DNA from: Desulfuribacillus alkaliarsenatis
GTDB lineage: Bacteria; Bacillota; Bacilli; Desulfuribacillales; Desulfuribacillaceae
Assembly: GCF_001730225.1 (NCBI RefSeq)
Contig: NZ_MIJE01000022.1
Coordinates: forward strand, 209,019 to 273,018
Direction of reading: 5' to 3'
DNA: 64,000 bases
Shown here piece by piece: positions 8,937 through 18,654 of the stretch (position 1 is the stretch's first letter; every line of letters starts with the position of its first letter). A model generated the notes under the pieces. It saw only the letters and a list, made by a program, of their open reading frames with translations. It searched no databases and was not told the origin of the DNA. Position numbers and translations under genes: made by a program.

Positions 8937-11561
8937 ATGGCTAACTATACATGTAACTATGTATGTAATTTAAAGCAAATTCGTAAAGAGGATGTAGCAA
9001 TAGCTGGAGGTAAGGCAGCAAACCTAGGAGAAATGATTGGTTCAGGTCTACCTGTGCCTGGGGGTTTTGTAGTACTAACGAACGCCTATAAACGATTTGT
9101 AGAGGCGAACCAATTGCAAAAAGAGATTGTACGCTTGTTCTCGAATATTGATGGAACGAATACGGAGGAACTAAACGAAGCTACTAACGAGATTAAACAA
9201 TTATTTGAGCAGGGAGAAATCCCAGAAGATATCAAAGCGGAAATAGATCGAATATATGAACAGCAGGGGAATCCAACAGTTGCTATCCGATCATCAGCTA
9301 CAGCAGAAGATATGCCAGGGATGTCATTTGCTGGACAATATAGCACCTATCTTAATGTCAAAGGCAAAGAAGAAGTCTATATATATATTAAAAAATGCTG
9401 GGCATCATTATGGAACGAGCGGGCTGTTGCCTATCGAATTAAGCAGAATATTGGTAATAACAATCTTGCCCATGGAGTCGTCGTACAGAAGCTAGTCAAT
9501 GCAGAAAAATCGGGAATCATGTTCACAGCAAACCCTGTCAATGGCGTGCGAGATGAAGTCCTAATCAACTCGTCCTGGGGCTTGGGGGAAGCAATCGTTG
9601 CCGGAGAAGTTAATCCAGACCAATGGATCATCAGTAAAAAGACTGGAAGCGTCGTACAGGAAGAGGTAGCGACAAAAAAAGTACAAACGATTCGCAAAGC
9701 GAAAGGAATCGAACTAATAGAGGTAGACAGCGAGCAACAAAAAGTTGCTACATTAAATGATACAGAAAAACAAGTGCTACTCGAATTAGCAATCCAAGTC
9801 GAAAACTACTATAACTTTCCCCAGGATCTCGAATGGGCCTGTGAGGACGGGGAGTTTTATTTAGTTCAGACTAGACCTATAACTACCCTGTATCCGATTC
9901 CTGATAACGCAGATGCAGATGACTTCCGCGTCTACCTGAACCTGTATATGTATTCCCAGTCTATGAAAGAGCCTTTTACCCCAATGGGCTTTGAGATTGC
10001 TAGATTTGGATTTCAGGGCATGATGACGAAATTTGGCAAGAAGCACTATAAAGGTAATCGGCTGTGGTGGCTACACAACCTTGGTGGTCGAGTCTATGCC
10101 GATATAACAAGTATTATGAAAAGTGAAAAGATGCAAGCCAACCTAAGAGACAGTAAGCGAAACGACAAAGACCCATTAACAACAAAAGCGCTACTACAGG
10201 TGCTAGAGAACAATAAGCAAGCGCTTGTTAACAGTAAAATCGACGCTTTTTCGATGATGAGCATAATTAATATGGGTCTGTTAAAAATAGCTGTCGATGG
10301 AGTGTTTAAGTCAATATATGGAACAATCAATCCAGCAGAAGCACGAGCACGAGCGAAGCAGACTGCTGACCAGACAATGGAACGAATAAGAATGCAGATG
10401 AAGAGCTGCAAGACCGTCGAGCAGAAGCTAAAGCTAATTGAAGAAATCAGTGATGCAGGAGTCATGGGAAGCCTAGAAATATTGCTTTACGGTGGCAAAT
10501 CCCTCACGTATTTAAGCAAAGCTGAGGGAATCATGACGAAATATCTTGACGATATATCAGATCTGCAGCATGTTGAGAAAGCCGTTCCTTATAACATTAC
10601 AACAGAGATGGGGATGGAATTACTATACATTGCAAAAGAGTTAGATGGGCATGGTCGTAGAGCAACGGCGAAGGAACCGAGAATTATTAATTTCCTAGAT
10701 AAGTATGGGGACAAGAACTCCTTCATTGAGCTAGAGGTTGCAAGCACAACATGGAGAGAAGATCCGCAGTTTGTAATAGACACAATCAACTCCTATATTG
10801 ACCTACAAAATTACAATCAGGAAATCGATCGTTTCTATAAAGGACAGGAGGAAGCGGAACAAGCGATAATAAGAATAAAAGCAAAATTAGAGCAAAAGGC
10901 TGGCAAACGCGTAGCACGGAAAGTAGAAAAAATTCTAAGGAATTATCGGGAAATGTTTGGTCTAAGGGAGCTGCCTAAATACTATATGTCAATGGGTCTT
11001 AGCATGATTAGCGCTGTGTTGATTGAAATTGGCGAGCACTTAGAGAAGGCTGGTAGAATCAAAGATCGTATGGACGTATTTTATGTAACAGTGGAAGATA
11101 TTAAATCTAAGAAAAAGCTGTTAGATATTGTGGAGAAGAACAAAGAGGAATATCAAAGGGAGCTGGCAAGGCCGATGCCACCGAGGCTTCTAATCAGTAC
11201 AGGGGAAAGTGTTTACTCTGCTGTAGAAACAGCTGGCGATAACGCCTACGTTGGCGTTCCAGTATCGCCTGGAGTTTATGAGGGTAGGGTTAAGGTGCTA
11301 AAGAATCCGCTAGAAGGGAACAAGCTAGAGAAGGGTGATATCTTAGTGACGTCAGCTACAAACCCTGCTTGGACACCACTTTTCCTGAAAATTGGCGCGC
11401 TAATAATGGAAACAGGTGGTCCAATTTCCCACGGCTCAGTGGTCGCTAGGGAATATGGAATCCCTGCAGTGGTCGGTGTTGTTGCAGCCACTTCCGAGCT
11501 AAAAGACGGGCAGATTGTTCGTGTCAATGGGGAAACAGGAAGTGTGGAAAAAATAATATGA
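8937..11561 (+). CDS. Rifampicin phosphotransferase-like / PEP-synthase-related phosphotransferase
   Basis: The protein has 874 residues. The N-terminal ATP-grasp domain (about 1-320) carries GGKAANLGEMI, IRSSATAEDMPGMSFAGQYSTYLNV and DLEWA. A long helical middle follows (about 340-770). The mobile phosphohistidine domain is at the very C-terminus (about 790-874), with GGPISHGSVVAREYGIPAVVG and the putative active His. PEP synthase has a PEP-binding barrel after the His domain; this protein stops there. ATP-grasp, middle, His is the order and about the length of rifamycin-inactivating phosphotransferase (Rph), which transfers the beta-phosphate of ATP to rifamycins. The neighbouring efflux pump fits a resistance or detoxification role. 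The actual acceptor is not proven, and uncharacterised PEP/pyruvate-binding relatives share this layout. AAAGGGG precedes ATG 8937. Confidence 0.7.
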   Translation: MANYTCNYVCNLKQIRKEDVAIAGGKAANLGEMIGSGLPVPGGFVVLTNAYKRFVEANQLQKEIVRLFSNIDGTNTEELNEATNEIKQLFEQGEIPEDIKAEIDRIYEQQGNPTVAIRSSATAEDMPGMSFAGQYSTYLNVKGKEEVYIYIKKCWASLWNERAVAYRIKQNIGNNNLAHGVVVQKLVNAEKSGIMFTANPVNGVRDEVLINSSWGLGEAIVAGEVNPDQWIISKKTGSVVQEEVATKKVQTIRKAKGIELIEVDSEQQKVATLNDTEKQVLLELAIQVENYYNFPQDLEWACEDGEFYLVQTRPITTLYPIPDNADADDFRVYLNLYMYSQSMKEPFTPMGFEIARFGFQGMMTKFGKKHYKGNRLWWLHNLGGRVYADITSIMKSEKMQANLRDSKRNDKDPLTTKALLQVLENNKQALVNSKIDAFSMMSIINMGLLKIAVDGVFKSIYGTINPAEARARAKQTADQTMERIRMQMKSCKTVEQKLKLIEEISDAGVMGSLEILLYGGKSLTYLSKAEGIMTKYLDDISDLQHVEKAVPYNITTEMGMELLYIAKELDGHGRRATAKEPRIINFLDKYGDKNSFIELEVASTTWREDPQFVIDTINSYIDLQNYNQEIDRFYKGQEEAEQAIIRIKAKLEQKAGKRVARKVEKILRNYREMFGLRELPKYYMSMGLSMISAVLIEIGEHLEKAGRIKDRMDVFYVTVEDIKSKKKLLDIVEKNKEEYQRELARPMPPRLLISTGESVYSAVETAGDNAYVGVPVSPGVYEGRVKVLKNPLEGNKLEKGDILVTSATNPAWTPLFLKIGALIMETGGPISHGSVVAREYGIPAVVGVVAATSELKDGQIVRVNGETGSVEKII

Positions 11562-12697
11562 GAATCCTGTTCTTCAGCTTAGTCATTGTGATGATGGGCT
11601 ATGGCATTGCCATGCCCGTCCTGCCCTTCTACATTGAAAGCATGGGCGGCAAAGGGATTCACTATGGACTTCTTATTACTAGCTACGGAGTAATGCAACT
11701 ACTATTCGCTCCTGTATGGGGAAGCTTGTCCGATCGCTACGGGCGCAAGCCAATCCTGTTGATAGGCATGATTGGCCTGGGAATGGCTATGCTATTACTA
11801 GCAGTATCAACAAAGCTGTGGATGCTCTACATTGCGCAGCTACTATCTGGAGGCCTTTCTTCTGCTGCCATTCCCGCGGCTCAAGCTTACGCTAGCGATA
11901 GCACAGACGAAGAAGAGCGGGGAGGTGCTATGGGTAAGATTGGAGGAGCTATAGGCGTAGGAATGGTACTAGGTCCAGGAGTGGGCGGCTTATTAGCATC
12001 AACATCTCTAGCAACTCCTTTCTACATAGCTGCTGGATTTTGTGTCCTGACATTCTTTATTATACTGATTTGGCTACCAGAATCCTTAGGGAAGGAGCAT
12101 AGGTGTCAAGCTACAGAAATAAAATTCATGCAGGTGAAAGGGCTTTGGCAAGCCCTCAGAACACCGATGAAGTTCGGTCTGATTGTAGTCTTTGTGGGAA
12201 TCTTTGGACAGACAATTTTCTCAAGCATATTTGGACTGTATGCAATAGAACGATTTAACTATGGGCCTGAACAAGTAGGGGCAATTCTGATGGCAATGGC
12301 TGTGATGTACGCGCTAGCGCAAGGGTTATTAGTAGGGCCTATGACGAAGAAGTTTGGCGAACGCAAGACAATTCAGTTCGCATTGTTAGGAGGCGCAATT
12401 GGCTTTGGATTAATATTGCTAGCGAATACACTCGTAACGGTGTTACTCGCCATGGGCACATTCATACTATTAGTAGCCCTATTGAAGCCGTCGTCCTTAT
12501 CTTACATCTCCAAGCATACAACGATGAGCAAAGGCAAAGCGATGGGCATTGCCGAGTCGTATATGAGCTTAGGAAGAATCATCGGACCACTATGGGCTGG
12601 AATGCTTTTAGACTTCAACGTGTTCTTACCGTTTATTAGCGGAGCACTGTTTTTCTTAGTGGTATTTATGGTAGTGATGGTTAAATCCAGAAATTGA
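11558..12697 (+). CDS. MFS drug efflux transporter (12 TM)
   Basis: The 379-residue protein is almost wholly hydrophobic, with 12 predicted helices. It carries the MFS motif GSLSDRYGRKPIL between helices 2 and 3, a proline/glycine-rich VLGPGVGG in helix 5 (the antiporter motif C of drug:H+ exporters), and a repeat-like loop MTKKFGERKT in the second half. It starts with an ATGA overlap on the stop of the phosphotransferase-like gene, so the two are translationally coupled. Pairing an inactivating enzyme with an exporter suggests resistance to one class of compound. Substrate is inferred only. Confidence 0.8.
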   Translation: MRILFFSLVIVMMGYGIAMPVLPFYIESMGGKGIHYGLLITSYGVMQLLFAPVWGSLSDRYGRKPILLIGMIGLGMAMLLLAVSTKLWMLYIAQLLSGGLSSAAIPAAQAYASDSTDEEERGGAMGKIGGAIGVGMVLGPGVGGLLASTSLATPFYIAAGFCVLTFFIILIWLPESLGKEHRCQATEIKFMQVKGLWQALRTPMKFGLIVVFVGIFGQTIFSSIFGLYAIERFNYGPEQVGAILMAMAVMYALAQGLLVGPMTKKFGERKTIQFALLGGAIGFGLILLANTLVTVLLAMGTFILLVALLKPSSLSYISKHTTMSKGKAMGIAESYMSLGRIIGPLWAGMLLDFNVFLPFISGALFFLVVFMVVMVKSRN

Positions 12698-12703
12698 TAT
12701 TTT

Positions 12704-12733
12704 TTGAAGGAGATTAAGATAGTATTATAGAAT
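12704..12733 (+). promoter_or_regulatory. Candidate leader promoter of CRISPR array 1
   Basis: TTGAAG, an 18-bp spacer and TAGAAT (12728-12733) form a plausible sigma-A promoter. The leader of array 2 has the same TAGAATAAATA box with TTAACA 18 bp upstream, and in both leaders the box lies 46-47 nt before the leader hairpin. Conservation between two otherwise diverged leaders supports function. Confidence 0.55.
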
Positions 12734-12774
12734 AAATAGATATAGGTTAGATGTTAGATATATAGAACTAAAAA

Positions 12775-12815
12775 TCGAGAGCCTCAGGTGGCGGAAAATC
12801 CCACGAGCCTCTCGA
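12775..12815 (+). other. Conserved CRISPR leader hairpin, array 1
   Basis: A 41-nt self-complementary element: outer stem TCGAGAG/CTCTCGA, inner CTC/GAG and GTGG/CCAC, with loop CGGAAAATC. The leader of array 2 has a 41-nt counterpart with the same core CAGGTGGC and an A-rich loop. The distance to the first repeat is 134 nt here and 136 nt there. There is only a weak T-run, so it is a poor terminator. Confidence 0.65.
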
Positions 12816-14251
12816 ACGTTATTTTCCTTTTGCTAGCAAGGGAATACATTGTTGTTGCGCATATTAAAATCATTAATATTCGCAATTCTCATAACCGCTC
12901 GATTTACCGCTAATAAAATGGCGTCCATCAAAGGGGGAAATAGTAAGCGGTAGTAAGAAACTAATTTCCGTTAAGGGAATTGAAACGTAGATATATTAAA
13001 TAAGCGTGTACCTTCGATAATTTCGTAGTAAGAAACTAATTTCCGTTAAGGGAATTGAAACCCATATTTAGATTTTTAATTAAATCGTTTGAGTCTGTTG
13101 TAGTAAGAAACTAATTTCCGTTAAGGGAATTGAAACAAGGCATGGTTATATGGGCTGATGATATGCAACCAAACAAGTAGTAAGAAACTAATTTCCGTTA
13201 AGGGAATTGAAACGCTTCCGGCAACACATGCTGCTGTGGTCGGTGTTCGTAGTAAGAAACTAATTTCCGTTAAGGGAATTGAAACTATTAAATTCTTTTT
13301 CTATCAACTCTTTCTTAAAACGTAGTAAGAAACTAATTTCCGTTAAGGGAATTGAAACAATTTAGGGTCTTTTGTTGCGCCACTCAGTATTTTATTGTAG
13401 TAAGAAACTAATTTCCGTTAAGGGAATTGAAACTAATCCGATAATGAGTCTCTCTGAGGATGTGCCATTTCGTAGTAAGAAACTAATTTCCGTTAAGGGA
13501 ATTGAAACTCAAATACCGTGTATATTGTATCCAAGGTATCCATGTAGGTAGTAAGAAACTAATTTCCGTTAAGGGAATTGAAACGAATTTCTCTCATCTT
13601 TATAAAAATATCTATCATTGTAGTAAGAAACTAATTTCCGTTAAGGGAATTGAAACTAAACCTACTGCTTCTTTAGTAACTTCGATATTTTGTAGTAGTA
13701 AGAAACTAATTTCCGTTAAGGGAATTGAAACATGGAACCCAAGTCCTTTCCAAAGCGGTTACCGCAAACTAAGTAGTAAGAAACTAATTTCCGTTAAGGG
13801 AATTGAAACCGTATCTGTCTATACGTTGGATATCTCGCTCAATACCCACGTAGTAAGAAACTAATTTCCGTTAAGGGAATTGAAACTGCGTAGCCTGTTC
13901 CGCTTACTTCTGTGCCTGTCGTAGTAAGAAACTAATTTCCGTTAAGGGAATTGAAACCATTGCAAGCATCTACCGTTTCTATCAACTGTTCCTGTGTAGT
14001 AAGAAACTAATTTCCGTTAAGGGAATTGAAACGTAATATTTATATTGCTAGTGTCATTTCTTTTTCGGTGTAGTAAGAAACTAATTTCCGTTAAGGGAAT
14101 TGAAACTGAACACACCAAAATCAAGAACATGGGAAAACGCAGTAGTAAGAAACTAATTTCCGTTAAGGGAATTGAAACACTCTAAAGCTTCGCTACGACT
14201 CGCGACAAAATTTCGTAGTAAGAAACTAATTTCCGTTAAGGGAATTGAAAC

Positions 14252-14363
14252 TACCAAGCAGATAAACCTTAAATCCCATCGGACCAAAGTAGTAAGAAAC
14301 TAATTTCCGTTAAGGGAATTGAAACTGTAAATGCTGACTTATACGTGATTTAAAAGAGTCTAG
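14252..14363 (+). repeat. Adjacent spacers 18 and 19, each duplicated later in the array
   Basis: Spacer 14252-14288 is identical to spacer 15427-15463, and spacer 14326-14363 is identical to 15719-15756. Here they are neighbours. The repeat that follows the pair (14364) carries the only single-base variant of the young half of the array. Confidence 0.95.
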
Positions 14364-15426
14364 GTAGTAAGAAACTAATTTTCGTTAAGGGAATTGAAAC
14401 CTTAATACTTTTCGCCATTCAGTAAGTTCTTCTCGTAGTAAGAAACTAATTTCCGTTAAGGGAATTGAAACCATAAGCAAATTATTCAAAATGGGGAAAT
14501 GTTATGGTGTAGTAAGAAACTAATTTCCGTTAAGGGAATTGAAACAGGATACCTTGACACCTAGTTCGCCCTTTGTTTTGCTCTGTAGTAAGAAACTAAT
14601 TTCCGTTAAGGGAATTGAAACGACATTGATGCGTGCTGCGTTATTTAGTCCGCTGCGTAGTAAGAAACTAATTTCCGTTAAGGGAATTGAAACAAAAAAA
14701 CTTATGGGGGAAAACGAAGATAAGTTATTGCGTAGTAAGAAACTAATTTCCGTTAAGGGAATTGAAACATTTTAAAAATCTAATTAAATCATCAATACTA
14801 GCGTCGTAGTAAGAAACTAATTTCCGTTAAGGGAATTGAAACTGCTCCCACTCCTTTGCTACTGCTTATAATCATACTCGTAGTAAGAAACTAATTTCCG
14901 TTAAGGGAATTGAAACAAATATTTAGCAGGGATATCTTTGTATTTAATATGTAGTAAGAAACTAATTTCCGTTAAGGGAATTGAAACTCACACTATGCAC
15001 TATAGCACTATATACGATTGCCTAGTAGTAAGAAACTAATTTCCGTTAAGGGAATTGAAACACACTTAGCCAGTTCTTATTGAATATTCTTTTTGTCGTA
15101 GTAAGAAACTAATTTCCGTTAAGGGAATTGAAACTTTTTGAATGGTACCTGGTATTGTTTTAGTTCTTCGTAGTAAGAAACTAATTTCCGTTAAGGGAAT
15201 TGAAACATCTGCTGTAGAGCGCATGACATTCCAGTATGGTGTAGTAAGAAACTAATTTCCGTTAAGGGAATTGAAACCCTTTGTCCATCAAATCCCTGAT
15301 ATTAATGAATGTGTAGTAAGAAACTAATTTCCGTTAAGGGAATTGAAACTCCTGTTAGCACCATGGCTGCCATATCCCTGGTTTAATATGTAGTAAGAAA
15401 CTAATTTCCGTTAAGGGAATTGAAAC

Positions 15427-15756
15427 TACCAAGCAGATAAACCTTAAATCCCATCGGACCAAAGTAGTAAGAAACTAATTTCCGTTAAGGGAATTGAAAC
15501 TCCCTCACAACCACAACTAAAAGTTCCGTAGTACGTAGTAAGAAACTAATTTCCGTTAAGGGAATTGAAACGCATTCAAGTAGATTCTAATGGTAACGTA
15601 GTAGGTGTAGTAAGAAACTAATTTCCGTTAAGGGAATTGAAACCGCTCCAAAGTGTCACATTTTTGAACGCTCCACGGGTCGTAGTAAGAAACTAATTTC
15701 CGTTAAGGGAATTGAAACTGTAAATGCTGACTTATACGTGATTTAAAAGAGTCTAG
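15427..15756 (+). repeat. Second copies of the duplicated spacers, separated by three others
   Basis: The first spacer (15427-15463) and last spacer (15719-15756) of this five-spacer stretch repeat spacers 18 and 19 in the same order, but with three unrelated spacers between them. This suggests repeat-mediated duplication with loss or insertion, not independent acquisition. Confidence 0.9.
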
Positions 15757-17130
15757 GTAGTAAGAAACTAATTTCCGTTAAGGGAATTGAAACTATTTTT
15801 TCGGCTGCCATCCTGTAAGCTCTGTCTTGTAGTAAGAAACTAATTTCCGTTAAGGGAATTGAAACATATTTCCGCTATGTTCTAATGATGTATCTTTGAA
15901 AGTAGTAAGAAACTAATTTCCGTTAAGGGAATTGAAACCAGGCGATTGGGAAAGTCCTTCGCAGTCAGTTGAAAGCACGTAGTAAGAAACTAATTTCCGT
16001 TAAGGGAATTGAAACCAATATACAGTGACTGTTTCGTTGCCGTTTTCGGGTAGTAAGAAACTAATTTCCGTTAAGGGAATTGAAACACCACAACTAAACC
16101 TTTTATGCTTGACGCTTTTTTCCCTTGTAGTAAGAAACTAATTTCCGTTAAGGGAATTGAAACCCAGCAGTTTGCATATGATACCCTCCCGTGGTATGTT
16201 TTGTAGTAAGAAACTAATTTCCGTTAAGGGAATTGAAACTATATATCACCTCCGTTTTGTCTCTTATACTGCACCCGTAGTAAGAAACTAATTTCCGTTA
16301 AGGGAATTGAAACAATTCTGATTTACCTTGTTTTTTTGCTATTTCTAAATAGTAATAAGCTAATTTCCGTTAAGCGAATTGAAACTAATGGTTTCTGTTG
16401 CTTCCTTATCATTTTGCGGCAGATATATTAATAAGCTAATTTCCGTGAAGGGAATTGAAACTAACCTAAGTTGCTTCTGACGTTGTTTGAGCTTGTCCAG
16501 TAGTAAGAAACTAATTTCCGTTAAGGGAATTGAAATTTAGCGAATAGTCATCGTTAAAGATTTCCATTAGGCAGAAATAAACTAATTTCCGTGAAGGGAA
16601 TTGAAACGCTGATATAATTCCTTCAGCCACTTCACTGCCTGCTTGGTAGTAAGAAGCTAATTTCCGTGAAGGGAATTGAAACTGTGCCGCCATATTCCAA
16701 TGCTAGTTTAATAGTGTTTTCTAGTAGTAAGAAGCTAATTTCCATTAAGGGAATTGAAACAACATTTTAACTTCGTGCATTCGAGCAATTTTGCTATGTA
16801 GTAAAAAGCTAATTTCCGTGAAGGGAATTGAAACACTTCTGATAAAGAAAGGTTATTCGCAGGTTGGTTTAGTAGTAAAAAGCTAATTCCCGTGAAGGGA
16901 GTTGAAACCTAACTACGTATGTTGGTATTTGCAACTTGTCAATTTGTAGTAAGAAACTAATTTCTTTTAATGGAATTGAAACGACAACATCTGTAGCCTT
17001 CACATTCAATAGGAGTTGTAGTAAGAAGCTAATTGCTGTGGAAGGGAATGGAAACATCTTGCTGCGTAAAGAATAGTTTTATCGCTTTAGTATTAAAAAA
17101 TCAAGTTATCAAGTATTGAAATTTAAAATC

Positions 17131-17176
17131 AAAACAACCTGTGTGTATGTTTAAGCGTACATGAAGGTTGTTTTTT
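17131..17176 (+). terminator. Rho-independent terminator after CRISPR array 1
   Basis: AAAACAACCT pairs with AGGTTGTTTT, followed by a run of T. It ends about 120 nt after the last decayed repeat and should stop the pre-crRNA transcript. A related hairpin with the same AGGTTGTTTTTTGT tail lies before cas10. Confidence 0.75.
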
Positions 17177-17200
17177 GTAATATTAAGTAAAAAATTACTA

Positions 17201-17254
17201 TATCGACAAATTACGACAAAATTCGAACGAGGAGATAGGTGAGTTTTGTAGAAG
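17201..17254 (+). promoter_or_regulatory. Copy 1 of a 54-bp control element, upstream of the DUF6602/SIR2 cassette
   Basis: Aligned by hand, this segment matches 20412-20465 at 45 of 54 positions, including the identical block ATTCGAACGAGGAGATA. It contains two CGACAAA-like direct repeats. It lies about 75 nt before the DUF6602 gene, whereas the second copy lies about 45 nt before cas10. Shared position after a terminator and before an operon suggests a common promoter or operator. Confidence 0.6.
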
Positions 17255-17329
17255 GTAGTCACAATAAGGTTTTATGAGGTATCACCACAAATCACCGTAT
17301 TGATAAAATTATAAAAGGATAGTGATAAC

Positions 17330-18268
17330 ATGGACGAAGACAAAAACAATGCTTTTGAAAAAATCTATAAGAATTACAAGTATCTTAACAATATGATGGT
17401 TGAGGAAATGGAAATAGCTTCACTACATGGTGGGGTTACAGGGAATTATAGGGAAGAAATGTGGATTGAATTATTTCGAAGTATGATTCCTAAGAAATTT
17501 TCTATGGCACAAGGAGTAATGATTATCGATTCAATGGGTAAAGTATCCAAAGAAGTAGATATTGCTGTGTATGATGAACAGTATACTCCGTATGTCTTTA
17601 ATTATAATACTTTGAAATTTATTCCGATTGAAGCGGTTGCTATAGTTATTGAGTGTAAGAGTACAAGCTATGATACTGAAAATCTAAAGGGATGGGCCAA
17701 GGTTATAGATGATTTAACACCTAATCCAACGGGTATAGCTAGATTTGCCACTGGTTTTTCATGTGGCATAACAAATGGAACACAGTCAAGGACTAGACCA
17801 ATAAAGATTTTTACAGCAATAAAGGGACTAGAGAAAGAAAAGACTTTTGAAGACTTAGAAAAAGACTTATCAGATTCGTTCGACTTTATAGTTATGCAGA
17901 AAAAGCAAGCAGGGCAATCTAACTTTTTTAAGCTTCTTACTCCGAATGAGAATAAATCTCTGGGATGGTGGGGGAGATATTTGAATAAGGGTAACTGCGA
18001 CGGAGACAAAGAAACTCCTCTAGTTATTAATGGTAGAGTAAGGGGTAGTGAAAAATACGAATATCTTAAATTTTGTTCATGTGAAACAAGCATTCTTAAT
18101 AAGTTAAAAGTTTTAAAAGTAAAAAATAACCCGTTGTTAACATTAAACTTACAACTTAACCAATTATTAATGCTTATAAACAACCCAATGCTTTTTCCGC
18201 ACATAGCTTATGCAAATAAATTTAACGAAATTGCTAAAAAAATTACTAAATCTGAAAATCAGGAGTGA
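17330..18268 (+). CDS. DUF6602-type nuclease-like protein
   Basis: The 312-residue protein matches the pattern I know from DUF6602 proteins: GNYREEMWIELFRSMIP near residue 38, a glycine turn QGVMIIDSMG, KEVDIAVYD near 74-82 and IECKS at 107-111. E42/E43, D77 and E108-x-K110 are arranged like a PD-(D/E)xK restriction-endonuclease-type active site, so DNA or RNA cleavage is plausible. It opens a three-gene run with a small unknown protein and a SIR2-like protein, placed between CRISPR array 1 and cas10. The start is ATG 17330 after a modest AAAGGA. DUF6602 has no proven function that I know, so the nuclease role is inference. Confidence 0.7.
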   Translation: MDEDKNNAFEKIYKNYKYLNNMMVEEMEIASLHGGVTGNYREEMWIELFRSMIPKKFSMAQGVMIIDSMGKVSKEVDIAVYDEQYTPYVFNYNTLKFIPIEAVAIVIECKSTSYDTENLKGWAKVIDDLTPNPTGIARFATGFSCGITNGTQSRTRPIKIFTAIKGLEKEKTFEDLEKDLSDSFDFIVMQKKQAGQSNFFKLLTPNENKSLGWWGRYLNKGNCDGDKETPLVINGRVRGSEKYEYLKFCSCETSILNKLKVLKVKNNPLLTLNLQLNQLLMLINNPMLFPHIAYANKFNEIAKKITKSENQE

Positions 18269-18339
18269 AATAATATTAGCTTGTGTAAAGATGTTTAATA
18301 ACAATTTAGAGCAAGTTAAAATCAAGGGAGATGGAGCAA

Positions 18340-18654
18340 GTGAAAACAATAGCGAAAATTACAAGTTGGGGTAAAGGAGAAAATAAATCGAAGGTTACAC
18401 TATTTAGTAACGCAGATTATAGTTTTAAGATGCCGTCTGAAAAAGAGTATACTTACAACCTATTTTTTGAAAAAGATGTAAATAAGGAGCTTGAAATCAG
18501 ACCTGTATCTAAGTCAGAAGAATTTGACGTAGACGAGAAGTTTGAGAGTCTAATTTTGTACTTATTTAAAAATAGCATGATTGCCGAATTCACTGCTGAA
18601 TTCAATGAAAATGGGAAATATAAAATTACTTCAATTACTATAGAGTCAAAATGA
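18340..18654 (+). CDS. Unknown small protein in DUF6602/SIR2 cassette
   Basis: The 104-residue soluble protein is rich in K and E, and I do not recognise it. The pattern of alternating strands (IAKITSWGKGENKSKVTLF, YTYNLFFEKD, KYKITSITIES) suggests a small beta-rich fold. GTG 18340 is chosen because AAGGGAG ends nine bases before it; ATG 18331 would abut the ribosome binding site. The stop overlaps the next start as ATGA, so expression is coupled to the SIR2-like gene. It could be an adaptor or an inhibitor of the toxic partner; there is no direct evidence. Confidence 0.6.
   Translation: MKTIAKITSWGKGENKSKVTLFSNADYSFKMPSEKEYTYNLFFEKDVNKELEIRPVSKSEEFDVDEKFESLILYLFKNSMIAEFTAEFNENGKYKITSITIESK

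Larger units (their letters stand above)
12950..17055 (+). CRISPR. CRISPR array 1: 56 repeats of 37 nt, transcribed rightward, with decayed trailer end
   Basis: The repeat begins GTAGTAAGAAACTAATTTCC and ends AAGGGAATTGAAAC. I count 56 repeats at about 72-77 bp period, with spacers of about 34-40 nt. The 3' end ATTGAAAC matches the 8-nt crRNA handle typical of type III systems, which sets transcription to the right, with the leader at 12698-12949. Repeats 1-46 are identical or nearly so (one variant at 14364). From about 16349 the last ten decay progressively, as expected for the old, leader-distal end. Two spacers occur twice (see the separate entries). The matching processing enzyme is Cas6 at 28770. 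Confidence 0.98.

Noticed and set aside
10094..10465. Long minus-strand frame inside the phosphotransferase-like gene
   Set aside because: It is a shadow frame with serine/leucine-rich low-quality sequence and no start signal; other antisense frames in the window are the same.
8937..11561. Phosphoenolpyruvate synthase as the name of this gene
   Set aside because: The phosphohistidine domain is at the C-terminus and the PEP-binding barrel is absent, which is against PEP synthase.
12775..12815. Leader hairpin read as a terminator of the MFS gene
   Set aside because: It has no proper T-run and a counterpart with the same core lies at the same distance before array 2, so a leader role is more likely, though it might do both.
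13502..14775. Open frames inside array 1 with repeated peptides SSKKLISVKGIET or similar
   Set aside because: They are readings of the CRISPR repeats; the period equals the repeat-spacer unit and no ribosome binding site is present.
17668..18204. 178-codon minus-strand frame opposite the DUF6602 gene
   Set aside because: It lies wholly within a well-supported gene and has no family resemblance or ribosome binding site.
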